DNA of 64,000 nucleotides, taken from assembly GCF_000224145.3 (NCBI RefSeq), contig NC_020179.2, positions 2,743,807-2,807,806 on the forward strand, given 5' to 3'. The notes below the pieces were generated by a model. The model searched no databases, had not been told where the DNA came from, and saw only the letters and a program-made list of their open reading frames with translations. Numbering within the stretch: position 1 is the first letter of the stretch; each line of letters begins with the position of its first letter. The stretch comes from Ciona intestinalis (lineage: Eukaryota > Chordata > Ascidiacea > Phlebobranchia > Cionidae). The translations under genes and the position numbers were made by a program. Of this stretch, positions 23,501-35,500 are shown piece by piece.

Positions 23501-26500
23501 ATTCAAATATCCTAATCGTGTTTTAACCAATTAACAATGGTCTATGGGAGTCATGGATACGGTTTTATAATTCTTTGTTTACTACCAAAAAGTAAACTTT
23601 TAAAAGCTTCAAATTCCTCATTTGGTTTATTTCCAAATTAATGTTTAGCTTGCACACCTCTCATACCACCCATCCATGGACAGCTGACTTGTACAAATGC
23701 AAATGAAATTGGTTCTACTTGTTCTTACAACTGTGACCATGCTGGTGGTTATGGAATACATGGTAGCGAGAATCGAACATGTCAATACTTAACTATGGGT
23801 GTGCCAAGATGGTCAGGAGATATATCTACATGTGGAGGTCTGAAAGTCTATCACATTAAATCCCTAATATGTCAACCATGAAATTAATCAAATGAATGAA
23901 TAAATGTAACTTACTTTATCCTTGCGCGGCCGGGAAGTGACAGTCGTTAAACACGAGTGTTTAACACCTTGTGCCAGCTTAGAAATTACCAAGTATGTTA
24001 CTTTCTGGGTGATTATTTTTTTAGGTATTTTTTTTTATTTTTTATATGTATTGCTGATAATTTGGAGAACCCATTAGTGACCACTGGGTTAGAGAAATTG
24101 TCGTTAAGAGTCTTGCCTAAGAACACCTACGCCCACATAATGGTAGAAGCGAGAGCCTTGAATCGATTACCTCTGGGTTAGAGGCAGGCGTGCTAACCAA
24201 CTGTGTACATTGTTCAGTTTTATAACTTGGATATTTTTTTCCACAGTTTGTACAGCAAGTTTTGATCTTCTTGTAATAATTGATTCATCATCAAGTATTG
24301 GGTTGTTTAACTTCCAGATAATGAAGGATTTCATCATAAGATTGGTGGACACTGTTGAAATTGGCCCTGACAAAGTGCAGGTATATGCAAATCAATAGAA
24401 TATGCAATACCTATGCATATTTTAAACTTTTAAGACCATGAAAAAAACAATGTGCGACAAACAACAAGACACCTATTTTACTATTAGTTTGTTCTGTTTT
24501 GAAGTTGTTTTTTTTTTTGAATGGCAAATTTTTTACATTGCAACATTGTAAAGATTATTTCGGCGCCACAACGAGATGTCTTTCAGTCTGGTACTGTAGC
24601 TTTTTTTCTTTATGTTATTATCATGTAATATTACAGGTTTCAGTGATAACATACAACAGGAGGATATATGATAAGTGGAATTACGACGCTTACTCAAACA
24701 AAAATCAATTGCTGCAGGTAAGTCGTTTTAAAGATGGTGTTGTATTGTAACTGACGTAAGTTAATATGACAGGCAATCATTGGTTTAACATATTCTGGTA
24801 GTGGAACAAGGACAGGTCGTGTCTTGGGGTATGCAGTTGACTACAAGTTTCTGCCATCATATGGTAGAAGACTAAACAAACCACACATTACTATAATCAT
24901 CACTGATGGAAAGTCTTCAGATGCGATAACAAGTAATGTTCATTTTGGGAATCAATAATAAAGCAAACTTTTGAGTATACATTTTTATAATCCAGTAACT
25001 TGTCCGGCGCCGTGGCATAGTGGTTAGCGCGCCTGCCTGTAACCCAGAGGTAATGGGTTCAGGGCTCGATGTTGCTACCATTGTGGGCGTATGTGTCCTT
25101 GGGCAAGACACTTAACGACAATTGCTCCAACCCAGTGGTCACTAATGGTTGTCCAAACTATCAGCAATACATAAAAAAATCTCCTCCAAAAAAATAATCA
25201 TCCACTAAGTAACATACATGGTAACTCGGAAGCTGGCACGAGGTGTTAAAAACGACTGTCGTTTTCCGGCCACGCGAGGATAAAGTAAGTTACATTCATT
25301 CATTCAACTGCCTAGGTTGTCTAAACCTGTGTTTTTTAACCCTTTTGGCTTGCGGGCCAGTAAAATTTCGAAACAAATTTTGCGGACCGTTGAACCTTTA
25401 AAAATCAACCCAAATTGTAATTACGTCCAAAGTAGACCATGAACTCTATGTTACATCACTGTGCTGCAAATTACGGGGCCACCAAAGTTCTAATTCAGTT
25501 TAAAACTTGATGTTTAATTTCTTTAATCAATGGAGAAGACTTCAACATCTTCCATTTTGCGATTAAGATATAAAATTGTGGTGTATTTGGCAGACTGGGA
25601 CAGGTTAAGAACCACCGGTCTAAATCAATCTTTGCTGATCCACACACTGTAAAAAGCTTCATTAACTTCTCATAGACATGAGACTAAGCACTAGATATCA
25701 CTGTTATAATTGAACATGTTATTGGTTGTGTTAAAACAAATAACCTTTTTTGTGCAACAGGTAACACATTAAATAGACTTCACGGAATGTCTAAAGTAAT
25801 AGCAATTGGTCTTCATGGGGCAAACCAACCAGAAATTCTTCGAATTGCATCGAACCCTGACTCACTTTATGCTCATAGTGTCCAAGGAAGCTTTGTTGGA
25901 TTATTATCAACAATAAGGTAACTATACTATAATGAATGTAACTTGCTTGACAGTCGTTATAACACGGATTACAGTCGTTATAACACGGATTCTGTTTCAT
26001 ACATCTCGTGCCAGCTTACAAGTTACCGCGTGTGTTACTTTGTGGGTGATAATGTAACTCGTAAGCTGGCACGAGGTGTTAAACCCGTGGGATTACGACT
26101 GTCGTTTTCCGGCCACGCGAGGATAAAGTAAGTTACATTCATTCATTCATTCATTCAATGTTAATATTATTTTGAACAAAAAGGCCAATCAATGTAAATC
26201 ACCAATATAGACTTAACAGATTTTCTTTTAAAGCTAAAGTCTGATAAACATTTTGTTTTTCTGGTTTTTATATCCTTTACATATGCATACTTGTATATAA
26301 CAGGGATATTGCTTCGACACTCTGCACTGCACAAACAGAAATTATAAACACAACGTGCCCACTGTCGCGTCTTCCGAACCCAAGTACATGTCATGAAATG
26401 AGATGCTCCAACACTGAACATGCAGGATCAGAATGCATAGCCACCTGTTGTGAGGGCTATCATATCATTGGTGGGAATGTAGCAACTTGCTTGTACAATG

Positions 26501-29500
26501 GGAATTGGTCAAAATCTTCATGGCAATGTGTAGGTAAACCAAACAAAGTAAAACCATAATTAAGCTTGTTGTTAAACAGCCAATGGTAAACATACATCAG
26601 TTTTATTGTAGAATATACTAAGTAATGGTATTATCAGATAGAGTGTTCTAACTGTTAATGTATAGAAGAAAATGTATGTACTCGAGCATGCTATGAGTAC
26701 ACTAAAATCATTGTGTAAAATTGCATCTGTGTAAAGTTTAAAGACATACATTTTAACATGTGGATAAGAGACTGACGATGCCATTTAGGTGAAATACATA
26801 TCTCTTATAAAGACTTATATTATAAAATTTGCTAAACTTGATTTTTGTCTGTTATGTGTTTAGCACAGATCGTTAATTAGTTGACTGATTGGGTCATAAA
26901 TGTATGCAACCTTAATTTTTTCCAGAGATAGGTTGTACTGAGATAAATGTTGTGAATGGGATGGTGAAGACATGTTCCTCACAACATGATATTGATTCAG
27001 TTTGTCGCATTCGATGTCAACCTGGCTTCATCCTAGATGGTAACCTTCATTCTACTCATTGTGAGGTAATAGTAGGGTTGGTGATGTAATAAATGTTTGG
27101 GGTTTCGGAAAACCCATGAGTGACCACAATGTTTCCAATATAGAGTAGGGTAGGGAAGATGGGAATTTTTTCATTCTATTTTCTCGTCCCGTTTAGTAGA
27201 AAACCAGGATATTTGCATATTGTGTGCTAAAGGTATTCCCTCTTACCCCACAGTACTATATGTCATATATAAGAAAACCATGAATATTTTGTGCTCAGGT
27301 CTCAGATTCAGCTAGCAGATACAATGAATGTATGTTCACTTGTAGACGAGTAACTAATTCCACCCCTCAGTGGGATAATAGTCCAACTACATGCAGAAGT
27401 AAGTCTTTCCTTTATAAAAGTGCCATCAATATTCTGTTACTTCTGGCATAATGTAAAAAAATGGTTTAGGCGGTATAAAAACATTAATTTTGTCCCAACG
27501 CTGTGTCCGTCATTTCCAAGTGTAACATACTTGGTAACTCGTAAGCTAGCAGAGGTCTACGAACACCGGTTCTTTTCCGGCCTCACGAGGATAAATAAGT
27601 TACATTCATTTATCAAGTGCAACAATATTTTTACCTGGTATATTGTAGTTTTTTTGTCTTCTCCAATATAAAAACAATAATTTAACCCCAACACCTATCA
27701 TTTCCAAGTACAACAATATTTTTCAACAGGGGATCCTTGCTTTTCAAATCCATGCATGCATGGTGTCTGTGTAGCAAGTGATGCTACAACATTCACATGC
27801 CAATGTAACACAGGGTACATTGGGCGATTATGTGACTTAAATGAAGATGATTGTGTTGGCCACCTTTGTACAAACAACGCAACTTGTATAGATCAGATTG
27901 GAGAATACGCTTGTACTTGTCTACCAGGTTTATAATGTTGGCAATTGGCATTACAAAATAATTTTGGGCTTAAACTATTTCATAAATCCTAGGACCCATG
28001 GCGTGCCACGCTGCAGGACCTCACCCACATAGAATTGAAAATAGAATTGTGCCAACTATTGCACAGGACTGACAATGTAGAAGAATTCGTCAATGAAAAA
28101 TTAATTAGAGTTTAAATAAAAGAACGTAACTTACATTTTATCTTTTAGTAAAAATGCCCCGGAATGTAAATTTTAGGATTCCATCAAGTTTGGCAGTTTT
28201 TTTGTAAAATATTTATTTAGTTTAAATTGTTTTTTTTTGTTGCAGGTTTTTCAGGTCATAGATGCGATGTTAATATTGATGATTGCAGAACAAATCCATG
28301 TGAAAACAACTCAACATGCACAGACCTTGTGAATGGTAAGGTGACGCATATTTTACAAAAATAATTGTAAATATTTCTTATTTCTCTCTTACTGGCGCCC
28401 TGGCAAAATGGTTGGTGCCTGCCTGTAACCAAGCGGTAATGGGTTCAAGGCTCATCGCTGCTACCATTGTGGGCGTATGTGACTTATGGCAAGACTCTTA
28501 ACGGCAATTGCTCCAACCCAGTAGTCACTAGTGGGTTGTCCAACTTATCAACCATAACATAAAAAATTTCCCCCAAAAAAGTAGTCATCCACAAAGTAAC
28601 ATACATGGTAACTCGTAAGCTGGCATAAGGTGTATAAACACCCGAGTTTTTAAGACTGTCATTTTCCGGCCACACAAAGATAATGTAAATTACATTCATT
28701 AGTTCATTTTTTATTTATTCAAGATTATCACTGTGACTGTGGGGTTGGGTGGTCTGGGCGCAACTGTGGAAATCGAATCAATTGGTGTGAGTCAAACCCT
28801 TGTATGAACTATGGTGTGTGTGATTCTCTACCAGCGGGGTATAGGTGTGAGTGTTCACTTGGGTTTAACGGGACAAATTGTGAAATTGACATCAATTTCT
28901 GTGAGAGCCAACCATGCTTCAATAATGGTAAGTACATTTGTATTCTTGAGGTTAGAAAGCAGTAGATTTACTCTTGGCCTGTAAAGCCTGTCTGCTAAAT
29001 CACTGTTTCACAAGTGAAAGAATGGATGATTTATTTCGTCTCTTCGGTCACGATTAAGAACAAGAGAGTTGACCAAAGCGAAAAGACAAGTAGTAAAACA
29101 ACAGTTGTTAAAATGCGCTAATTGTTAAAAAAGAAAGAACGAATGTTTTGAATTAAAGGTGTGACCGTTACAGACTACAGACAAGTGACATTGGGTACAT
29201 TGGTACATTCTTAGTATTTTTAAGATGAAGGTCCAGTCATTTAATGAATGTAATTTATTTATAGGTACATGTTTTGATGACATATCTACATACATATGCA
29301 CATGCCAACCAGGGTATGATGGAAACAACTGTGAGCATGATGTCAATGAATGCAACTCCAATCCGTGTCAAAATAATGGAAGCTGCTTTGAAACTACAAA
29401 TGCAGGATACAGGTATGCATATAATACATTAGTACGGCGCAGTAGCATAGTGGTTAGCACGCCTGCCTGTAACTCAGAGGTAATGGGATCAAGGCTCAAT

Positions 29501-32500
29501 GCTGCTACCATTGTGGGCGAATATGTNNNNNNNNNNNNNNNNNNNNNNNNNNNNNNNNNNNNNNNNNNNNNNNNNNTAATGGTTGTCCAATTATTGCCAT
29601 ACATAAAAAATGAAAAAATCCAAAAGAAATAATCACCTACAAAGTAACATACATGGTAACTTGTAAGCTGGCGCGAGGTGTTAAACCCGTGTGATAACGA
29701 CTGTCGTTTCCCGGCCACGCGAAGATAAAGTAAGTTACATTCACATTTACATTAGCAGTAAACTCTTTATGTACTAAATAACAATATAATGACTTTATTT
29801 GTCTCTTCGATTACGGTAGCAAAGATTTAGAAATATTTTAAAAGAAAATATAGGATATAGCAACAAAACTACAGTTGTTAAAACATACTTACAGTTATAA
29901 ACATATATTTACGTTTATTTGGGAAAAAATAAGCGTGGTCGCTACACCTAGCAGACAGTTGAGTCATTTATGTTTAAACAAAAGTGTTCGTAAAGACACG
30001 ACTCTTACAACAAACAACCCTATTTTAACTTCTCTCAAAAAATCTGTTGACTGAGAATTGACATAATACTTTATTCTGCTGTTGCAGATGTGCATGCACT
30101 GCTGGTTACAATGGGACTGAGTGTGAAAACAGCATCAATGAATGTTCTTCTAAACCTTGTGCCAATGGAGGTTATTGCAGAAACATAATTAATGGGTAAG
30201 ATACCATCCTGATATTGAACACATATTTAAGACAACTTTGGCAATGGCAAAAATCAAGCTTAAAATAGAGAGAAAACAGATAAAAATAGCTATTGCACTA
30301 CCATACAATGATATTAGGGTTTTCAACAGGTATGAATGCTCATGTGCTCCTGGATTCACTGGCAACCAATGTATGGAAAACATAGATGAGTGCGTGTCAA
30401 ATCCTTGTTTCAATGGTGGTGTATGCGTTGACCTAATTGCTGGGTTTGCATGCATATGTGCAGAAGGGTATACCGGTTCAACTTGTAATGTGAATATAGA
30501 TGAATGCCAATCTAATCCATGCTTAAATGGTGGAATCTGCATTGACTTGGCGAACAGATATAGGTAAATATGTGACAGAACTTGGCTCCTGTTGTATAGA
30601 AATAGGCATGAGACTGCCTCTACCTCAGAGGTAATAGGCTTAAGGTTGGTCACTACCACTGTCAGCGTATGTGTCTTTGGGCAAAACGCTTTACAGTAAA
30701 TTATTAGACATACATAAAAAAGTAAACAAAAAATCCAAAAAAAATTATCACTCAGAAAGTAATATACATGGTAACTCGTAAGCTGAACTGTCGTTTTTTC
30801 GACCATGAACTGTCCTTTCTTTTTGGCCATGCGAGATAAGAACTGTTGTTTTTTGGGCCATGCGAGATTAAAGTAAGTTACATTCATTATGTGCCGTGTA
30901 CACTAAGCATGTCTTTAATATGATTCAAAGCAGTAACCACTGTGCCATGTATACATCAACCATTTCTGTATCATAATTTAGAGGTAGATAAATAAATGCA
31001 ATTATTTCACAGGTGTCGATGCAGAGACGGTTACAGGGGTAGAAACTGCAATATTCCTCCTAATTACTGTGCTTCTAATCCTTGTATGAACGGTGGCTCT
31101 TGCACGCACAATACTAATGGCTACTCATGTTCATGTGTGGTTGGGTATGATGGAAATAACTGTGAGCGAAATATCAATGATTGTGTAAACCACCGCTGTG
31201 TTAATGGAACTTGTGTGGACCAGATTGCTGGTTACAGTTGCTTGGTAAGAACACTGTCAGAGCTAGTTTTCGATTAGTCTTCTATAAACAGGTTACAGGT
31301 TATCTGCATTTTACTGTTGATTTCAGGGATTTTTTTTGTGTATTGTATATTATAAGCGAATTCAATGCTGCAACTAAATGGATAAAATAAAACTGTTTTT
31401 TGTTTGAAAATATTTTTCAGTGTTTTTCTGGCTACAATGGTGCATTATGCGACAACAATGTTGATGAATGTCAATCAAACCCCTGTCATAATGGAGGGGT
31501 GTGTGTAGATAAAGTGAACTCATTTGCTTGTCAATGTACAACTGGATTTACTGGCATAGACTGCACGGTAAGTTAACCTAATAATTTCTTAAGTTAATTC
31601 ATTAATCTAATAATTTCTTCTTTCCAAATCTGAAACTGACATATTTGGCGAATAGTTCCATTTTTAACATATTCAAAACAATTTACAATATTTTTAGATT
31701 TATGTTGGGCCTTGTGTATCATCACCCTGCATTCATGGTGAATGTATTCACAGTGGTGACCACTTCATTTGTCAGTGTGATTCAGGGTACTCAGGAACAT
31801 TATGTGGCATTGAATCGGACCCTTGTCAATCAAACCCATGTTTCCATGGGGGTAATTGCTCACGTACATATCCAGGGTAAGCTCATTAGGATAAAAACAT
31901 AATGATAATAACTTTATTTGTCTCTTTAATTACGGTAGCGAAGATTTAAAGATATTAACGATAAAATCGAATATAGCGACAAAACAACAGTTGTTAAAAC
32001 CAATTGCTGACAAATATGTCCTGGGTAAGGTCGTTATGTTGAAAACATAATTACAATATTTATCTCTTCGATTACGGTAGCGAAGATTTAGAAATATTTT
32101 AAACGATAAAATTGAATATAGCGACAAAACAACAGTTGTTAAAACCAATTACTTACATACATATCATGGGTAAGGTCATATGTTGAAAACCTAATTACAA
32201 TACTTATCTCTTTGGTTACAGTAGTGAAGATTTAGAAATATTTTAAACGATAAAATTGAATATAGCAACAAAACAACAGTTGTTAAAACACGCTTATACT
32301 TACATTTAGTTGAAAAAAATAGGTATAGTCGCTAAAACCTAATTCTGTAAACAAGTTTGTTTTTATTTATTGATCAGGTATCAATGCCAATGTATAGATG
32401 GATACACAGGACGGAGGTGTGAAACGGACATCAATGATTGTGTTCCAAACTTGTGTCGCAATCGTGCTGTCTGTCGTGATGCTATCAACAATTTTACGTA

Positions 32501-35500
32501 AGAAGCATTCAATGCATTATCTGGCACTTGATATATATATATATATGTTGAATAGGACACAAGTTAACTTAATGTAAATAACTATAGGTGATAATGTATT
32601 TTGTCAATTTTTAGTGTAAAAATTCAAAGTTTTCTACTTGATTTTGTTTGACAATTTTCTATGGTGCTTTTAAAATAACTCAATAGTTGTCATATCTTGA
32701 ACCTTCATTCTTCATTATAAAGTTAAATTTAAAAAAATTTACATAATATGTATATAACCTGAAACTTAAAAGTGTCATCTTATTATAGCTGCGTTTGCCG
32801 AAATGGTTACACTGGTCTTCTTTGTGGAAATATAGTGGATAACTGTAGATCAGAACCGTGTATGAACGGAGCACGATGCATCAACAGAGTCAACAGTTTT
32901 GTTTGTCGATGCAGACCAGGTTATCGTGGTAGTGTATGTCAATCCCGTAAGTATTTATTTGGTTTATAATTTTTCCCCGACAATTCTGATAAACTTGTGT
33001 TTTTGGCAGGTATTAGAACTTGTAGAGCCCGTTTTCTTGGCCAGCAGTGGCCATCAACTTGTACAGGAAATGTGTTAGTAGGCAGGAACTGCTCACTTTC
33101 TTGTCCGCAAGGTACAGCCCCATTGATTTGGAATGGACAACAACGTAGTGCCATTTCTGCTCCAACCCGGCAGTGTTTGTATACTGGACAGTGGACAAGG
33201 CACAGTAGGAACTACAGGTCATGCGGTGTTGTCATGTGCCCGCAACTACAATCTTCCATGCCCAGAAATAATGCAAGTAATGATGGAGTACGTTCATTTA
33301 GTTTAAGATCGCACAGTAGTAGTCATACATCTCAAGTGGTTTTACAATCTGCTGAAGCGACCACCTACACTCACTACTTAAACTGCACCAACCACAATAA
33401 CATTGGTTCTACTTGCGCTTTTGGTTGTGCAAATTTCTACCAGCTTACAGGATCCTATTCCAGGTAACTCAGTTTTCAGCAGTATGTTATACTCTACAAC
33501 ACTAACAATCACTAAAATAACTTTTATGACTGCAACACTATTTTTACCTATAGAAGCTACCTATTTTGTGACATAAAGGTATTAGGCCAGGTCTGGTTTT
33601 AATCCCAGCTTTCATTACATGCCTCACTGTGGGCAGTGTAGGGCCTCAACCATTTAGAATATAGTATCACGACTAAATCAAATGTTTTATATCAATTATT
33701 TCTTGTTAGTTCAACAGCAGGTATAAGGTGTCTGCATTCCACAACTGGTTAAAAAACATGTTTTTCTTTAATTTTTCAAATTCTTCTGTGTAGAACGTGT
33801 GGAAATGATGGCCAATGGTCAGGAACTCCAGCAATTTGTCAGCGTATTAGCTGTGGTCATCCTTTTCCAACAAATTCGGGAAATGGAATCCTTAGTTCTA
33901 CTTGCACTAATGGTTACAATATTCATTCAATGTGTTTGCTCACTTGTTCCATTGGTTTTGTTCGTTTTGGCCACGGTTTGAAAGTATGTTTGCACACTTT
34001 TGTTTCTATTAGAAGACTAACTTGATAATAATTAAACATAAATGGCTCGTTTTTTTGCAAGGTGTAGCAACCACGCTTATTTACTTTCAATCAAATGTAA
34101 ATATTATTTTAATTGTAAGCGTATTTTAACAACTGTTGTTTTGTCGCTATGTCTTTCCTTTTGATTTAAAATATTTTCAAATCTTCGCTACCGTAATCGA
34201 AGAGACAAATAAAGTTATTATAATAATAATATTTAACTCTAGTTTGTAAGTTAACCTTTGCATTCGTTGTACAACACCCATATATATCTATCACATATTA
34301 TCAACTATTACTTCTAGCAATGTGGAATGGATTATACCTGGTATCCCAATACACCGTCTGGGTGTGTTGCTTCATATTGTGCTGGTCCACCACCCCACAC
34401 TTTCCATGGCAGCTATGTATGCAGTTCATCATCTAATCCAGGCTCTATATGTACATCTGTGTGTGACCCTGGGTATATAACTGTTTTACATGGGAAGTAC
34501 ACATGCTCACTCACTGATAATAACCTTAGATGGGAAGGTAATGATTTATACAACAATATGTATATGTTTTCTAGCTTGTTATGACCACTATCTTGACCAT
34601 GCTATGTGAGGATAGATAAGTTGCATTCATCTATTCATGCCAACCTATAAAACACACGGTGTATTTACTGCATACTGTGTGTTGGTTGGACAGAAGTTAC
34701 CTGTTTGGCATTTTCTATATGTCATACTGAATCTAAACTGTTCTCAGGCCAGCCAGGCATCTGTAGGAAAAAGGAATGTCAAAAATTCCTAGATTTGAGA
34801 ACTGGGGTGCATGGTGGGTTTCAATCTAATGCAGACAATATTAGGTTAATGATTTCACCATACAGTGGGTATGTTGGTGGTAGGAGGACCAACGCTTGCA
34901 GTTTCAAGGCAGTTCTGGCAATAAACGATACATTTTTAAATTTGGTAAGATATTAACATAATAATGAATAAAATTTGGAAACACAGAACGCTTGACAATA
35001 CCTGTAAAACTTGCACCCACATTTTTGCTCTTGAAATCATGCTGTTATTTCATGTCTCTTGTGAACCAGACATCCCAAACTTACGAATTTCTTGGTACCG
35101 GTTTTGGAGATATATAAACTCAATATATTTGTTTTTCTCAAAGGTCACAATTGATTTATGGTATGGACAGCAACCAACCTTATATCACTTCGATATTGGG
35201 GACGAAATGAAAACTAATGGTTTAAATGGAGCAAGTTACTCAACAAATGTAGATGAAGCTGCAGAAATACTCGGATTTAATGATGCTCTGGCATTGTATA
35301 AGTAAGAGAATGTGAAGTACTCCTCGCTGCTACCATTCTTGATGTATGTGTTATAAGGGAAAAAGACTTAACGACAATTGCTCCAACCCAGTGTTCACCA
35401 ATAGGTTATCCAAATTATCAGCCATATAAAAAATATATATGAAAAATACCCCCCAAAAAATCCACAACAAGTAACATACATGGTAACTTGTAAACTGGTA

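Noticed and set aside
29225-29632. ORF reading from an EGF exon into a SINE and a gap
   Set aside because: It is read-through past a good splice donor at 29412. The SINE part is not coding and 18 residues are N.
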